A stretch of DNA of 64,000 nt from Providencia hangzhouensis. Its GTDB lineage: Bacteria > Pseudomonadota > Gammaproteobacteria > Enterobacterales > Enterobacteriaceae. How positions within the stretch are numbered: the first letter of the stretch is position 1; each line of letters begins with the position of its first letter. The notes beneath the pieces are model-generated. The model was not told the origin of the DNA, ran no database searches, and saw only the letters and a program-made list of their open reading frames with translations. The stretch lies in assembly GCF_029193595.2 (NCBI RefSeq), contig NZ_CP135052.1, positions 2,666,001-2,730,000 of the forward strand, given 5' to 3'. Of this stretch, positions 36,403 through 47,142 are shown one piece after another. A program made the translations under genes and the position numbers.

Positions 36403-36460
36403 CTGTTATTCAGTTGTCTGTGGGTAAACACCTTCACAGGCAACAAATTAAACATCTTAT

Positions 36461-37327
36461 TTAACGTGCTATCGTCACATTGGCTTTAATATGTTTAAGG
36501 TGAACGACTATCGTAAATGTGACAATCACCAACAGTGACCATGCTCCCCACTTACCTGCATGTACCATTGACCAAGCACCAATTTGGTTTGGATACTGCC
36601 AAACACCAAAAAATGTCCCAAAATTCTCAGCTAGCCAAATAAAAAAACCAATTAGCATAAATGCAAGTAATAATGGCATTTTTCGCTCTTTATCTAGCGG
36701 AGTGTAAAAAACCATACTGCGCGCATACAACCCCATAATAAACGTCGCTAAATACCAACGATAATCATCAATATAATGGTGGCTAAAAAAATTAATATAA
36801 ATAGCCAGTGCGACTAGTGTCGCCATCCAATAAGGTGGATAGTGTTCAATTCTTACTTTAAAAAATCGCCAAGATTGAATGATATAGCTCCCTACGGCGG
36901 CATACATAAAACCAGTAAATAGAGGAACTCCCCAAAGCTTCGTATAGGCCTCATCGGGATATTGCCAAGAACCTATCGTTGCTGAAGTTTTAAATAGCTC
37001 CATCATAAAACCGACTAAATGGAAAACACAAATAGCCTTTAATTCATCCCAAGTTTCTAACTTTGACCACACTAACAAAGCTTGAAAAGCAACGGCAAAA
37101 ATTAGTAACAGGTCATAGCGAGGGATACCTATTAATCCTTTAGCTGGGACTAAGAATAGTGCCAAAAAGAAAAAACCAGCGAATAAACAAGAACGAGCAT
37201 TAATTAAACCGAAAAACCAAAACTCTAATAGAAAGCGTTTAATTCCATGGCTATTATTCGGCTGGTGAGCCATTAAAATTTGGTCTAACTTTCCTAAAAA
37301 ATTCAATTTCTGACACAAACTGGTCAT
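36461..37327 (-). CDS. DUF817 family membrane protein
   Basis: 288 residues, about eight membrane helices with conserved aromatic and charged motifs (ATIGSWQYPDEAYTKLWGVPLFTGFMYAAVGSYI, FSHHYIDDYRWYL, GTFFGVWQYPNQIGAWSMVHAGKWGAWSLLV) that mark DUF817 (Bacillus YoaT-like). The His/Asp pair in HHYIDDYRW and repeated WQYP motifs suggest a functional intramembrane site. Function unknown. It is convergent with sapF and absent from this position in E. coli. The N-terminal 18 residues may be untranslated if MAHQPNN is used. Confidence 0.8.
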   Translation of the reverse strand: MTSLCQKLNFLGKLDQILMAHQPNNSHGIKRFLLEFWFFGLINARSCLFAGFFFLALFLVPAKGLIGIPRYDLLLIFAVAFQALLVWSKLETWDELKAICVFHLVGFMMELFKTSATIGSWQYPDEAYTKLWGVPLFTGFMYAAVGSYIIQSWRFFKVRIEHYPPYWMATLVALAIYINFFSHHYIDDYRWYLATFIMGLYARSMVFYTPLDKERKMPLLLAFMLIGFFIWLAENFGTFFGVWQYPNQIGAWSMVHAGKWGAWSLLVIVTFTIVVHLKHIKANVTIAR

Positions 37328-37633
37328 CTATTCACTCACCTATTCTTTTATTATTCGGTTTGTTTTCTTTCCGAAGATTAGGCGAGGAGTTTAGCAAAAT
37401 CGAATTACTCTACATAAGGTAACTATCTTAAATTTATGCATTTTTATTATTTATAGCTTTAATCACTAGATTTACACTACCTATTAATATTGACGATACT
37501 TTCCATCCAATTATGGGTTTTATTGTTTAACTCGCACCTGATGGCAATTCGTTAATAGAAAGTAATGATATACTTAAGCAATATGTGTTTATTTGCTATA
37601 TGAATGCCAACTCAACAATTTAGGAGTTTTATG
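37328..37633. other. Divergent promoter region, nothing specific seen
   Basis: About 300 AT-rich bases between the DUF817 gene and gst, holding the SD AGGAG (37622-37626) of gst but no recognisable operator. Confidence 0.4.
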
Positions 37634-38239
37634 ATGAAATTATATTACGCTCCCGGTGCTTGCTCACTTTCTCCTCACATCATTCTGCGTGAAACAGGTT
37701 TAGATTTCAGTATTGAACGAGTAAATATAAAAGAGAAAAAAACTGAGAAAGGTGAAGACTTTTTAGCAATAAACCCAAAAGGACAAGTACCCACTTTAGT
37801 GTTAGATAATGGCGAACAACTCACAGAAGGTGCTGTAATTGTCCAATATATTGCGGACCAAAAACCGGATCGTAACCTAATCGCACTTCCTGGTTCTATG
37901 AAACGTTATCACCAATTAGAAGCTTTAAACTTTATTTCGACAGAACTACATAAAAATTTCTCACCTTTATTCACTCCAGGAACACCAGAAGAGTATAAAG
38001 ATACTGTCCGTAATGTATTGTTTAATAAGTTTGCGTATGTTGATAACGTGCTCGCTAAACAGGCTTTCTTTGCTGGAGATACTTTTAGTGTCGCAGATGC
38101 CTATTTATTCACTGTGAGTAATTGGGCAAAACACGTTGGGCTCGATTTAACTAGCCTGACCCACCTGCAAGATTACAGTGCTAAAATAGCTAAACGCCCT
38201 AATGTTCAAGATGCATTAAAAGCGGAAGGACTAATCTAA
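37634..38239 (+). CDS. gstA: Glutathione S-transferase GstA
   Basis: 201 residues, the E. coli length. The thioredoxin-like N-terminal domain [22 protein letters not shown] has the bacterial beta-class Cys 10 and Ser that bind glutathione; [10 protein letters not shown] and [11 protein letters not shown] complete the G-site, followed by the helical domain. It conjugates glutathione to electrophiles. AGGAG, 7 bases upstream, favours this ATG over the adjacent one at 37631. Confidence 0.93.
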   Translation: MKLYYAPGACSLSPHIILRETGLDFSIERVNIKEKKTEKGEDFLAINPKGQVPTLVLDNGEQLTEGAVIVQYIADQKPDRNLIALPGSMKRYHQLEALNFISTELHKNFSPLFTPGTPEEYKDTVRNVLFNKFAYVDNVLAKQAFFAGDTFSVADAYLFTVSNWAKHVGLDLTSLTHLQDYSAKIAKRPNVQDALKAEGLI

Positions 38240-38283
38240 TCTGTAAAATAGCACGCTTTCAGTAGTGCGCTGTAAGGTTGTTG

Positions 38284-38319
38284 ATAAAGCGGGAAAAAAC
38301 ATAGTTTTTCCCGCTTTAT
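38284..38319. terminator. Bidirectional terminator between gstA and pdxY
   Basis: ATAAAGCGGGAAAAA pairs perfectly with TTTTTCCCGCTTTAT over 15 bp around a 6-base loop. Confidence 0.85.
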
Positions 38320-38354
38320 GTTATCAACTAAAATTTTATCAGCTGAAAAGCAGC

Positions 38355-39218
38355 TTAATCTAATTGTGTTGCACAGAAGTTATGTTCTGGGTTAACCATT
38401 TTGTCTTGAGCAGCGACGAGTTGTAATTCGTACTCCCCCATCTCTTTGGTTTTTATCATCACTTCATATACTGCAGCAGCAACGTGCTCTAATCCCTTAT
38501 CTAAGCGCTCACCTTTCAATAAGTTAACCAACATTAAACCACTGGTCAAGTCACCGACACCTACAGGTTGTTTTTCACCAAAGTCAACAAGAGGACGGCT
38601 AACATGCCAACTGTGCTCTGCTGTTACAAGGATCATTTCAAAACGATCTGCGCGATACCCTGCTCGGCTTAAATGTTTAACAAGAACGATTTTAGGGCCT
38701 TTGTGACACAATTCACGTGCAGCTTGGGTAGCTTCTTCAACATTTTTAATTGTTCTACCCGTTAATGTTTCTAATTCTAATAAATTTGGTGCGATAACAT
38801 CACTCGCGGCCAATGCACGCTCACAAAGGAATTCAGCAACTCCCGGAGCAACAATACAGCCTTTCTCCGGATGCCCCATTACTGGATCACAAAAATAGAG
38901 GGCTTGCGGATTAGCTACTTTGACCCTTTCCACGATAGCAAGAATATCATTTCCTTGCTCAGCTGAACCGATATAACCGCTTAATACAGCATCACAAATT
39001 TCTAATTTATGGATTTTAGCTAAACCATCAATGATGTCGGTTAAGTGTTGTGCGGAAAAAACACTTCCGGTCCATTGTGAATACTGTGTATGATTCGAAA
39101 ACTGTACGGTATTGAGTGGCCACACATCTACGCCCATTCGGCACATAGGAAATGCGGCAGCACTGTTTCCTGCATGGCCGAAAACAACATGGGATTGAAT
39201 TGATAATACGCTTTTCAT
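38355..39218 (-). CDS. pdxY: Pyridoxal kinase PdxY
   Basis: 287 residues (E. coli 287). PfkB-family kinase: [24 protein letters not shown] binds pyridoxal, FCDPVMGH is the phosphate/metal loop, and [17 protein letters not shown] holds the catalytic Asp. It phosphorylates pyridoxal in the B6 salvage pathway. tyrS and pdxH lie upstream on the same strand as in E. coli, though a repeat-bearing gap separates it from tyrS. Confidence 0.95.
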   Translation of the reverse strand: MKSVLSIQSHVVFGHAGNSAAAFPMCRMGVDVWPLNTVQFSNHTQYSQWTGSVFSAQHLTDIIDGLAKIHKLEICDAVLSGYIGSAEQGNDILAIVERVKVANPQALYFCDPVMGHPEKGCIVAPGVAEFLCERALAASDVIAPNLLELETLTGRTIKNVEEATQAARELCHKGPKIVLVKHLSRAGYRADRFEMILVTAEHSWHVSRPLVDFGEKQPVGVGDLTSGLMLVNLLKGERLDKGLEHVAAAVYEVMIKTKEMGEYELQLVAAQDKMVNPEHNFCATQLD

Positions 39219-39281
39219 TGAAAACCCAAAGAATTGTTATGTCGAATGAAGAGAAATCAGTGATTATCCGTTGCTAATATG

Positions 39282-39410
39282 GATATACTCCAAATAATTC
39301 TAATTACATGTAAGCGGCTTGAGAAAATAGCTCGAATTATATACATCGATATATAATTCGAAGAGCATAGCACAATTAACACTCATGCAACTTGAAGTAT
39401 GACGAGTATA
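39282..39410. repeat. Imperfect palindromic intergenic repeat (about 129 bp)
   Basis: The two ends are inverted copies of one motif: TATACTCCAAATAATTC at the left, and TATACTCGTCATACTTC on the complementary strand at the right, continuing into AAGTTGCATGAG. The centre holds a smaller palindrome, GAATTATATA/TATATAATTC. The end motif resembles the dispersed palindromes with TATACCC/TATACTC...TTCAAGTTGCA termini seen in several enterics. Probably a short non-coding mobile repeat between tyrS and pdxY. Confidence 0.6.
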
Positions 39411-39428
39411 GCCCGGAAAATTCCGGGC
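39411..39428 (-). terminator. Hairpin downstream of tyrS
   Basis: GCCCGGAA and TTCCGGGC pair perfectly with a 2-base loop, 24 bases after the tyrS stop codon. The T-run is poor. Confidence 0.5.
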
Positions 39429-39452
39429 TGATATTACAAAGGTTAGTCAGAG

Positions 39453-40727
39453 CTATTTCCAATTAATTAAACAGTCGTTTTTCTTACCACGACGGATCAA
39501 GGTATAACGACCAAACAGGCGATCTGCGTCAGAGAACACATACATTGGCTCTGTTTGTTTTTGGCCATTAATTGATACCGCGTTAGAACTAATTGCCGTT
39601 CTTGCTTGCCCACGAGAAGGCACTAACTCTGAATCAACTAAAGCTTGCTGTAAATCCGCACCTGCTTCCAAAGTGATACAAGGCATGCCATCTTGAGCCA
39701 ATTGCTCAAAATCAGCTTCAGTTAAATCAGATACTGCACCAGAGAATAAGCTTTCTGTAATACGTTTCGCTGCTGCTAACCCTTCTTCGCCATGTACCAG
39801 TTTAGTGACTAACTCCGCTAATACATATTGAGCTCGAGGTGCCTTTCCACTGTTTTTATCTTCTTCTTCTAGCGCATTGATTTCATCTAGTTCCATGAAT
39901 GTGAAGAATTTTAAGAAGCGATAAACATCCGCATCTGCAGTGTTGATCCAGAACTGATAGAATTTATACTGGCTGGTTTTCTTGGAGTCTAACCAAACTG
40001 CACCACCTTCAGTTTTACCAAATTTAGTGCCATCTGCTTTAGTAATCAGAGGAACCGTCATACCAAATACTTGGTTTTGGTGTAAGCGACGTGTTAAATC
40101 GATACCGGAAGTAATGTTACCCCATTGGTCAGAGCCACCAATTTGCAGCTCTACACCCATCTCTTTGTTCATATTTGCGAAGTCATAACCTTGTAAAAGG
40201 TTATAAGCAAACTCAGTAAAAGAGATACCAACGTCATCACGATTTAAACGTTGCTTAACAGACTCACGGTTAATCATTTGGTTAACCGAAAAATGTTTAC
40301 CAATATCGCGCAAGAAAGTCAGCACATCCATTTTGCCAAACCAATCATAGTTATTAGCAAGGCGTGCACTGTTATCACCACAATCAAAGCTTAAAAACGG
40401 TGAAACTTGGTTACGGATTTTTTCTACCCACTCTTGAACGGTTTCTGTGGTGTTTAATTTACGCTCAGTAGCTTTAAAGCTCGGGTCGCCAATAAGGCCC
40501 GTTGCACCACCGACCAACGCCACAGGCTTGTGCCCGGCTAGTTGGAATCGTTTTAAACACAGCAAAGGAACCAGATGTCCCAAATGCAAGCTATCAGCGG
40601 TAGGATCGAAGCCACAATAGAGAGAGATAGGGCCCTGCGCCAGTCTCTCTGCTAACGCATCCTCATCCGTTACCTGGGCAACGAGGCCCCGCTCTTGCAA
40701 TTGTTTAATCAGGTTATTGCTAGACAT
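39453..40727 (-). CDS. tyrS: Tyrosyl-tRNA synthetase
   Basis: 424 residues (E. coli 424). Class I synthetase with the HLGH signature ([11 protein letters not shown]), the KMSKS-equivalent KFGKT and a C-terminal S4 RNA-binding domain ([23 protein letters not shown]). The start [15 protein letters not shown] matches the family; an upstream ATG adds four residues. Essential enzyme charging tRNA-Tyr. Confidence 0.97.
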   Translation of the reverse strand: MSSNNLIKQLQERGLVAQVTDEDALAERLAQGPISLYCGFDPTADSLHLGHLVPLLCLKRFQLAGHKPVALVGGATGLIGDPSFKATERKLNTTETVQEWVEKIRNQVSPFLSFDCGDNSARLANNYDWFGKMDVLTFLRDIGKHFSVNQMINRESVKQRLNRDDVGISFTEFAYNLLQGYDFANMNKEMGVELQIGGSDQWGNITSGIDLTRRLHQNQVFGMTVPLITKADGTKFGKTEGGAVWLDSKKTSQYKFYQFWINTADADVYRFLKFFTFMELDEINALEEEDKNSGKAPRAQYVLAELVTKLVHGEEGLAAAKRITESLFSGAVSDLTEADFEQLAQDGMPCITLEAGADLQQALVDSELVPSRGQARTAISSNAVSINGQKQTEPMYVFSDADRLFGRYTLIRRGKKNDCLINWK

Positions 40728-40888
40728 CAATGACTCCATCAGTTGTATTTTGTCTATCTATTTTGGTTTGAATGACCAGTAAGTTTGAGAGGCTTATCAA
40801 AAACTCACCAGTGTAATTTGTCAATTTACTTAAATGAGGCTATAGCATAAAGCGCATATCAATTAAGTGCCAGCTAAAAAACATGATC

Positions 40889-41542
40889 CTAAGGGGCTAA
40901 TCTATCAATTTTCCAGCCATCACCTTCTCGCTGGTATAAAAAACGGTCGTGCAAACGGTGTGCACCGCCTTGCCAAAATTCAACACTATTAAATACCACT
41001 CGATATCCTCCCCAAAAACTAGGCAATGGGACGTCACCGTTCTTAAATTTTTGTTTTAGTTCTAAAAATTTCCCTTCTAAAATACCACGCGCTGAAATTT
41101 TAGAAGACTGTGCTGATGCCCATGCTGCAATTTGGCTATCTTTCGGCCTACTATGAAAATATTTTACAACTTCAATAGGGTTTAAACGCTCAGCAACCCC
41201 AGTGAAATTGACTTGGCGCTCTAATGGGTACCATGGAAAATGTAGGCTAATTTTATTATTTTTTTCTAAATGCTGTGCTTTTCGGCTACCTAAATTGGTA
41301 TAAAATACAAGGCCTTTATCATCAAAATGTTTTAAAAGTACAATACGCTGGTAGGGTTGCCCGGTTTCATCCACAGTAGCAACACACATTGCTGTTGGGT
41401 CACTCAAGCGAGCTTCACACGCCTGCTTCATCCAGAGTTCGAAAAGCGTCAGTGGGTTTGGCGTTAAGTCATTACGTCTTAACCCACCTTTTGTGTATTC
41501 ACGACGTACCGATGCAAGATCTATTTCACCTAGCTCGTTCAT
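40889..41542 (-). CDS. pdxH: Pyridoxamine/pyridoxine 5'-phosphate oxidase PdxH
   Basis: 217 residues (E. coli 218). Flavin-binding split-barrel oxidase with the hallmarks [40 protein letters not shown] and the C-terminal [15 protein letters not shown]...WKIDRLAP. It makes pyridoxal 5'-phosphate using FMN and oxygen. It lies just downstream of anmK on the same strand. Confidence 0.96.
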   Translation of the reverse strand: MNELGEIDLASVRREYTKGGLRRNDLTPNPLTLFELWMKQACEARLSDPTAMCVATVDETGQPYQRIVLLKHFDDKGLVFYTNLGSRKAQHLEKNNKISLHFPWYPLERQVNFTGVAERLNPIEVVKYFHSRPKDSQIAAWASAQSSKISARGILEGKFLELKQKFKNGDVPLPSFWGGYRVVFNSVEFWQGGAHRLHDRFLYQREGDGWKIDRLAP

Positions 41543-41562
41543 TTTTATGTCCTTTACCACAG

Positions 41563-42684
41563 TTATTTTTTATCGGTATTTTTAGGGTATATTGCCCCAA
41601 GCACAGTCTCTTTACTTGCCCCAGTAACAGAGGCTAAATTTCCAGGAAGACCAGATACCGTTCTAGCAGCTAGCCATGCAAAAGCCAAGGCTTCCATGTC
41701 ATCACCACTTAAACCAAATTTATCACTTGGTGCCACTTCAATTCCCGGAAGCAAGGCTGCCATCCGTTGCATTAGAAAAGTATTCTTTGCCCCTCCACCA
41801 CATACTATTAAGCGCTCACAACCGCCACACAGTAATACTTGTTCTGCGATAGAAGCTGCGGTTAATTCGCACAGAGTGGCTTGAACATCGTCAGCTGAAA
41901 TTGATGGAAAATGAACTAAATGCTGCTCTAACCATTGTGTGTTGAAATACTCACGCCCCGTACTTTTCGGTGATGAACGTCTAAAGTATGGGTCACTTAG
42001 CATCGCTTTTAGTAATGCATGATCAACTTGACCTCGACTTGCCCATTCACCGTCTTTATCATATGCCTGTTGCTTTATACGCCAGCTCCACGTATCCATT
42101 AACATATTTCCCGGCCCTGTGTCATAACCCTTAACATAGGCACCAGGTAATAAAGCAGTGACATTAGCTATTCCACCAATATTTAGTACAATTCGTTTTT
42201 CTGTAGGATGCCCTAAAACAGCTAAGTGAAATGCAGGAACTAAAGGTGCTCCCTGTCCCCCATAAGCCATATCTCTTCGGCGAAAATCACCTACCGTCGC
42301 GATCCCTGTTAAAGCGGCAATACGGTTGTTGTCGCCTAACTGCATAGTAAAAGGCTGTTCGCCATCGGGCTCATGCCAAACAGTTTGCCCATGGCAACCG
42401 ATAGCAATGATATCTTCAGATGTTAAACCAGTTTGAATAAGAAGTTGGTTTACCGCATCTGCATATAAAGAGCCTAACTCTCGATCAATTTTACCAACCT
42501 CTGATAGCGTTGTTGTTTGCCCTTGGCATATATCTAAAATTCTTTTTTTTAATTCAATGGGAAATGCAACACTCAAACTGGATTGCTCTGCGACAAATTT
42601 GTCACTAATTGCGGCAAGAACGACATCAACACCATCTAGGCTAGTTCCTGACATAACCCCTATGTAACGACCTGATTTCATCAT
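41563..42684 (-). CDS. anmK: Anhydro-N-acetylmuramic acid kinase AnmK
   Basis: 373 residues. ASKHA-fold kinase with the ATP motif [16 protein letters not shown] and [12 protein letters not shown] further on. It converts anhMurNAc from recycled murein to MurNAc-6-phosphate. The start at 42684 is chosen because AAGGA lies just upstream and the family begins there; the frame runs 28 codons further. pdxH follows after 20 bases. Confidence 0.94.
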   Translation of the reverse strand: MMKSGRYIGVMSGTSLDGVDVVLAAISDKFVAEQSSLSVAFPIELKKRILDICQGQTTTLSEVGKIDRELGSLYADAVNQLLIQTGLTSEDIIAIGCHGQTVWHEPDGEQPFTMQLGDNNRIAALTGIATVGDFRRRDMAYGGQGAPLVPAFHLAVLGHPTEKRIVLNIGGIANVTALLPGAYVKGYDTGPGNMLMDTWSWRIKQQAYDKDGEWASRGQVDHALLKAMLSDPYFRRSSPKSTGREYFNTQWLEQHLVHFPSISADDVQATLCELTAASIAEQVLLCGGCERLIVCGGGAKNTFLMQRMAALLPGIEVAPSDKFGLSGDDMEALAFAWLAARTVSGLPGNLASVTGASKETVLGAIYPKNTDKK

Positions 42685-43072
42685 TATTCTTGTTCCTTCA
42701 GAGTGCACATTAACTTTACAACGCTCAGCTACAAAAGATTGTGCTTTGATGACAAATTTTGTCAACAATTCGATGCAATTTCTCGGAGCGCTTCGCAGGA
42801 ATAATAAATAAATGCTCTAAAACTAAAAATTGCTAGACAACCCAACTAAAAAGACGTTTTGTAATATCTGAAACTTTCATTTTCAATATAATGATACATA
42901 ATACATTTATCAGCTTAGCAATACTGTTTAGTATTTCAGCTAAAGTTTTAACGCACTATTCTTTTAGCAACTGGTGCGAAATGATGCTCATAAGCTGACT
43001 ACCCTATATGAATATTTAACAAAGAGTGCCTTATTGAATGAAATCATCTCGAATTTGAGATATTTTACCTAG
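42685..43072. other. Divergent anmK/slyB intergenic region
   Basis: No gene seen. The slyB-proximal end carries the PhoP-box-like site annotated separately. Confidence 0.4.
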
Positions 43073-43107
43073 TGTTTACACTCTATTTAAATCAAAATCG
43101 GTAATCT
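43073..43107 (+). promoter_or_regulatory. PhoP box and -10 of slyB
   Basis: Direct repeats TGTTTA (43073-43078) and TATTTA (43084-43089) have the 11-base period of PhoP sites. A TAATCT -10-like box follows after 12 bases, the spacing seen at class I PhoP promoters. slyB is a known PhoP target in enterics. Confidence 0.6.
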
Positions 43108-43215
43108 AACCATCGCTTTTTAATATCATTATTTTGATACTTGTTGTGTTTATGGTGAAAACAAATATACGATGCTATGTTAGTGCCACAGACAGCAAAT
43201 CTCATAGGAGTTCTT

Positions 43216-43683
43216 ATGCTTAAGAAAGTTTTTGTAGGTGTTGTAGCAGTTGCAGCTTTATCAGGCTGTGTCAATACCAGTACGCTTTCTGGTGATACTA
43301 TTTCAGCCAAGGATGCGAAACAGGTACAGACTGTGACTTATGGTACTGTTCTGAATGCTCGCCCTGTGACTATTCAAGCTGGTGAAGACGGTAACGTGAT
43401 TGGTGCAATTGGTGGTGCTGTTCTTGGTGGGTTATTAGGTAACACCATCGGTGGTGGTACAGGTAACACATTAGCAACTGCCGCAGGTGCTATTGCAGGT
43501 GGTTTAGCTGGTCAGGAAGCTCAAGGCGCATTAAATAGAAGCCAAGGTGTTCAATTAGAAATCCGCCTCGATAGCGGTAAAAACATTGTTGTTGTTCAAA
43601 AACAAGACCCAAGCACCTTCCGTAATGGCCAACGTGTTATGATTGCGAATAGCGGAAATACTGTTACTGTGTCTCCTCGGTAA
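43216..43683 (+). CDS. slyB: Outer-membrane lipoprotein SlyB
   Basis: 155 residues (E. coli 155). The lipoprotein signal ends in LSGC (Cys 17-18 region). A glycine-zipper segment, AIGGAVLGGLLGNTIGGGTGNTLATAAGAIAGGLAG, inserts in or on the membrane, and a small beta domain ends the protein. SlyB stabilises outer-membrane proteins under PhoP-inducing or cationic stress. The start is chosen from the SD TAGGAG and the signal peptide. Confidence 0.95.
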   Translation: MLKKVFVGVVAVAALSGCVNTSTLSGDTISAKDAKQVQTVTYGTVLNARPVTIQAGEDGNVIGAIGGAVLGGLLGNTIGGGTGNTLATAAGAIAGGLAGQEAQGALNRSQGVQLEIRLDSGKNIVVVQKQDPSTFRNGQRVMIANSGNTVTVSPR

Positions 43684-43704
43684 TCATACAGTACTAAATT
43701 AGGC

Positions 43705-43732
43705 ATGCTCACCAGCCATGGCCGGTGAGCAT
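43705..43732 (+). terminator. Terminator of slyB
   Basis: ATGCTCACC and GGTGAGCAT pair perfectly around a 10-base loop, 22 bases after the stop codon. The downstream tract is only weakly T-rich. Confidence 0.6.
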
Positions 43733-44119
43733 TACTTACAAATAGTATTGCTGAATGATATCGTTACTTTATGGTAGATAATCATATTTTTTATTTATTG
43801 TGCATGGCTTTTGAATGACACAATTTCTTGTTTACATATAAATGCCTTGCATTCAAATCAATAAATCTATTTTAGCCTATCTCCTTTAATAAAGTATTTA
43901 TTAGTATCTACCGATAAATTAGCTAGCTAACAATTAAAAATGAAGGTATCACATCGAAAAAATAATTAATAGCCTTAACTATATTTCATAATAATAATGA
44001 TTTAATGAAAATTATAACCAAGTGTAATTACTATTTCATTAAAAAATCATATACTAAATTATTTTAAACACAAATTTAATAATTAATATGTCATTCATTA
44101 GCTAGGCATATTTTTTACA
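43733..44119. other. AT-rich slyB/slyA intergenic region
   Basis: About 390 bases between convergent genes with no frame or motif I can support. Confidence 0.4.
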
Positions 44120-44554
44120 TCAAGAGTCATTTTGTAGCCTCAAGATATTTTTTTCAAGTTTCATAAGTAACTGTGATAGTTGGTAAAGTTCATCTTTACT
44201 AATGTTGTTCAATATTTCTATACGCGTATTATTTATGACTTGGTCTACCGTTTTAATAAAGGGTTCAGACTCTTCCGTTAATTTTATTCTTTTAGCTCTC
44301 CTATCATTTGTACAAGTATGTCTAGAAATCAATTTTTTTTCCTCTAATTGATCTAGAGTCCTTACTAATGAAGGCTGTTCAATACCAATCGCTTTCGCTA
44401 ACTGTATTTGAGATTGCTCAGGTGGTAGTTGACTTATATTATGCAATGTAACCCAATGTGTCTGTGTAAGCTTAAGAGGCTTCAAACGATAGTCGATTAA
44501 TGCTCTCCACATGCGAACAACACGTGATAACTCTGTCCCAATTTGTGATTCCAA
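44120..44554 (-). CDS. slyA: MarR-family transcriptional regulator SlyA
   Basis: 144 residues (E. coli 144). Winged helix with [52 protein letters not shown] and the wing [14 protein letters not shown]. SlyA counter-silences H-NS-bound virulence and envelope genes in Salmonella and Yersinia. Location beside slyB is conserved. Its upstream region is AT-rich, as expected for an autoregulated gene. Confidence 0.94.
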   Translation of the reverse strand: MESQIGTELSRVVRMWRALIDYRLKPLKLTQTHWVTLHNISQLPPEQSQIQLAKAIGIEQPSLVRTLDQLEEKKLISRHTCTNDRRAKRIKLTEESEPFIKTVDQVINNTRIEILNNISKDELYQLSQLLMKLEKNILRLQNDS

Positions 44555-45089
44555 TTTACCCTCCTTTATATAATTATAATGTCTAAAAAATATACCGTCC
44601 TCATATTATTTTTTGAATTATATATTAATTTCCTTTTATATTTACAGCTTTTTATTTATACATTAGCTATTAAATACCTATTCCTAGTTATAGTAGCTGT
44701 TTTATTATGCGATATATCTCTAATTAATACATCACTGATTCATCCATTATCTCAATCTAGGATTAATAAGATAACCTATCAATTATCTTATTAATAAGAA
44801 TAGCCGCACTCTCCTTTTTGATCTATCTATTTTAGCTCTTATAGTAGCCATGAATAACAATAAAAAAAGTAACGCCAAATAATTCTTTAAAAAACAAATA
44901 AATATAGTTAATCTTAAAATCATGTTAATTACAGTCATTTTGATTCAACCTATACCTATTTTGAATAAATAAAATTTTATTGAAATATAAACCAAGAAAT
45001 AAATATTTTGCTAATAATTCAACCTGAATTAGTTTACATTAGAAATAAAACATTTGATTTATTTTTATGATTATATTAAAAACTGTGAA
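44555..45089. other. Intergenic region, no gene supported
   Basis: 535 AT-rich bases. A 71-codon hydrophobic frame at 44579-44794 lacks an SD and looks like low-complexity AT-rich sequence. E. coli carries ydhIJK here. Confidence 0.4.
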
Positions 45090-45329
45090 CTAAAAGAGTT
45101 GTTGTTGTGTATCTATGATTTTTTCTTGTTCTGTTTTTTTATTTAATATTCTTAAATAACGTTGACGACATAAACGAAGTACATTTCGTTTTTCAGTATC
45201 AGAGAATTTTAGCCAATTAAAACGCTCATCACGAGTGCGATAGCAACCTCGACAATAGCCTTGTTCATTACTTTGGCAAATACCACGGCAAGGGCTGGGG
45301 ATCTCAAAAAATTCAAGTTGTTCCGCCAT
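45090..45329 (-). CDS. ydhL: DUF1289 family protein YdhL
   Basis: 79 residues, as in E. coli. The four-cysteine signature PSPCRGICQSNEQGYCRGCYRT suggests a zinc or iron-sulfur site, followed by the DUF1289 RDERFNWLKFSDTEKRNVLRLCRQR. Function unknown. The SD GGGG precedes MAEQLEFFEI. Confidence 0.88.
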   Translation of the reverse strand: MAEQLEFFEIPSPCRGICQSNEQGYCRGCYRTRDERFNWLKFSDTEKRNVLRLCRQRYLRILNKKTEQEKIIDTQQQLF

Positions 45330-45497
45330 AAGTTTCCCCTTCAAAAGAAAAAATCACTGATAAATGTATGATATACTCCTGAAAATGAGTATTACCATTA
45401 TTTGTTCAAAAAACAAACTGTAATCATTGTATTTATTAATTTAAGCACGTTATATTAATAAGTAAATCGATTCAGGCTGATTCTAAGAGGTTTAAAA

Positions 45498-45905
45498 ATG
45501 CGCTTACTCCATACTATGTTACGTGTTACTGATATGCAGCGTTCTATTGATTTTTACACGAAAGTGTTAGGCATGCGTTTATTAAGAACTAGTGAAAATA
45601 CAGAGTATAAATATTCTCTCGCATTTGTTGGCTACAGCGATGAAAGTGAAGGCGCCGTAATCGAGTTGACCTATAACTGGGGGGTTGACCAATACGATAT
45701 GGGTAACGCATATGGTCATATCGCCTTGGGCGTCGATGATGTTGCAAAAACTTGCGATGATATACGTAGTGCAGGTGGTAACGTAACACGTGAAGCCGGC
45801 CCTGTTAAAGGTGGAACAACAGTGATTGCTTTTGTTGAAGACCCTGATGGCTATAAGATTGAGTTGATCGAAAACAAAAGCGCAAGTAAAGGCTTAGGCC
45901 ATTAA
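45498..45905 (+). CDS. gloA: Lactoylglutathione lyase (glyoxalase I)
   Basis: 135 residues (E. coli 135). VOC-fold metalloenzyme with metal ligands His 5 (RLLHTMLRV), Glu 56 (VIELTYNWG), His 74 (AYGHIALGV) and Glu 122 (YKIELIE), the nickel-type set. It isomerises the methylglyoxal-glutathione adduct. SD AAGAGG upstream. Confidence 0.96.
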   Translation: MRLLHTMLRVTDMQRSIDFYTKVLGMRLLRTSENTEYKYSLAFVGYSDESEGAVIELTYNWGVDQYDMGNAYGHIALGVDDVAKTCDDIRSAGGNVTREAGPVKGGTTVIAFVEDPDGYKIELIENKSASKGLGH

Positions 45906-46049
45906 TTAGCTATATAATTTAAAAGTACTATATAATTTAAAGTTTAGGTGCCAAATCTAGCGCCTAAACTTTTATCACTGTTTACCTGCAAATTTTTACT
46001 GGTTTTGGCATAATGTTACCTAACCAGAAAACTAAAATTGAAAGTCCTA

Positions 46050-46694
46050 ATGTCTGAAAAAAACAATCCAAATGCCCTAGTGAACCGTTTCAGGGGATAC
46101 TATCCTGTCGTTATTGATGTTGAAACAGGCGGGTTCAATGCTAAAACTGACGGCCTATTAGAAATTGCTGCCATCACCTTAAAAATGGATAAAGACGGCT
46201 GGCTCTCCATGGATGAAACATTACATTTTCATGTAGAACCTTTTGAAGGTGCTAATCTTGAGCCATCTGCTCTTGCCTTCACAGGGATTGATCCAACAAA
46301 CCCTCTACGCGGTGCTGTTAGTGAATATGAGGCTCTTCATGCGATATTCAAAGTCATTCGCAAAGGAATGAAAAATACAGATTGCAATCGTGCAATTATT
46401 GTCGCTCATAATGCAAATTTTGATCACAGTTTTGTGATGAATGCAGCCGAACGAGCAGGTTTAAAACGTAATCCTTTCCATCCATTTGCAACCTTCGATA
46501 CTGCGGCACTGAGCGGCTTAGTATTCGGTCAAACAATTCTAGCAAAAGCTTGTGTTTCCGCAGGTATTCCATTTGATGGTAAACAAGCTCATGGCGCACT
46601 GTATGACACCAATCGAACGGCTCTGCTATTTTGTGAGATCGTTAATAAATGGAAAAAGCTGGGTGGTTGGCCAATTATTGAAGAATCCCAATAA
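46050..46694 (+). CDS. rnt: Ribonuclease T
   Basis: 214 residues (E. coli 215). DEDD exonuclease: [10 protein letters not shown] (first acidic pair), [10 protein letters not shown] and the terminal [11 protein letters not shown]. It trims the CCA-adjacent 3' ends of tRNA and 5S/23S rRNA. The ATG MSEKNNP is preferred to a TTG four codons upstream. It is convergent with grxD. Confidence 0.95.
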   Translation: MSEKNNPNALVNRFRGYYPVVIDVETGGFNAKTDGLLEIAAITLKMDKDGWLSMDETLHFHVEPFEGANLEPSALAFTGIDPTNPLRGAVSEYEALHAIFKVIRKGMKNTDCNRAIIVAHNANFDHSFVMNAAERAGLKRNPFHPFATFDTAALSGLVFGQTILAKACVSAGIPFDGKQAHGALYDTNRTALLFCEIVNKWKKLGGWPIIEESQ

Positions 46695-46720
46695 TTTTTT
46701 AATTAATCGCTATTACATAA

Positions 46721-46773
46721 AAAAACCGTGTTTGATAAAAAGTAATAAGTGCTTTCATCAAATACGGTTTTTA
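46721..46773. terminator. Bidirectional terminator between rnt and grxD
   Basis: AAAAACCGTGTTTGAT and ATCAAATACGGTTTTT pair with one mismatch and have A/T tails on both sides. Confidence 0.75.
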
Positions 46774-46794
46774 CGTTTTTATTTATGGCTTAAT

Positions 46795-47142
46795 TTAGTC
46801 TGTGCTAGCTTCATCTGCTGGACGATACTTATCAGCAGTTTCTTTAATTAGAGATTGGAGCTCACCACGCTGGAACATTTCCATGATGATATCACAGCCA
46901 CCGACCAGCTCACCGTCAACCCATAGTTGAGGAAACGTTGGCCAATTTGCGTATTTTGGCAATTCAGCGCGGATATCTGGGTTTTGTAAGATATCGACAT
47001 ATGCAAAACGCTCACCACAAGAAGACAGAGCTTGTACTGCTTGAGCAGAAAAACCACAGCTCGGAAGTTTAGGAGAGCCTTTCATATATAATAAAATTGG
47101 GTTTTCTTTAATTTGGCGCTCAATTCTTTCAATAGTTGTCAT
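46795..47142 (-). CDS. grxD: Monothiol glutaredoxin Grx4
   Basis: 115 residues (E. coli 115). Monothiol active site CGFS in LPSCGFSAQ, WPTFPQLWVDGELVGGCDI for glutathione binding. It carries a glutathione-ligated [2Fe-2S] cluster and works in iron-sulfur trafficking and iron homeostasis. It is divergent from sodB by about 480 bases. Confidence 0.96.
   Translation of the reverse strand: MTTIERIERQIKENPILLYMKGSPKLPSCGFSAQAVQALSSCGERFAYVDILQNPDIRAELPKYANWPTFPQLWVDGELVGGCDIIMEMFQRGELQSLIKETADKYRPADEASTD

Noticed and set aside
44579..44794. 71-codon hydrophobic ORF upstream of slyA
   Set aside because: Low-complexity AT-rich sequence gives Leu/Ile/Phe/Tyr-rich frames by chance; no SD.
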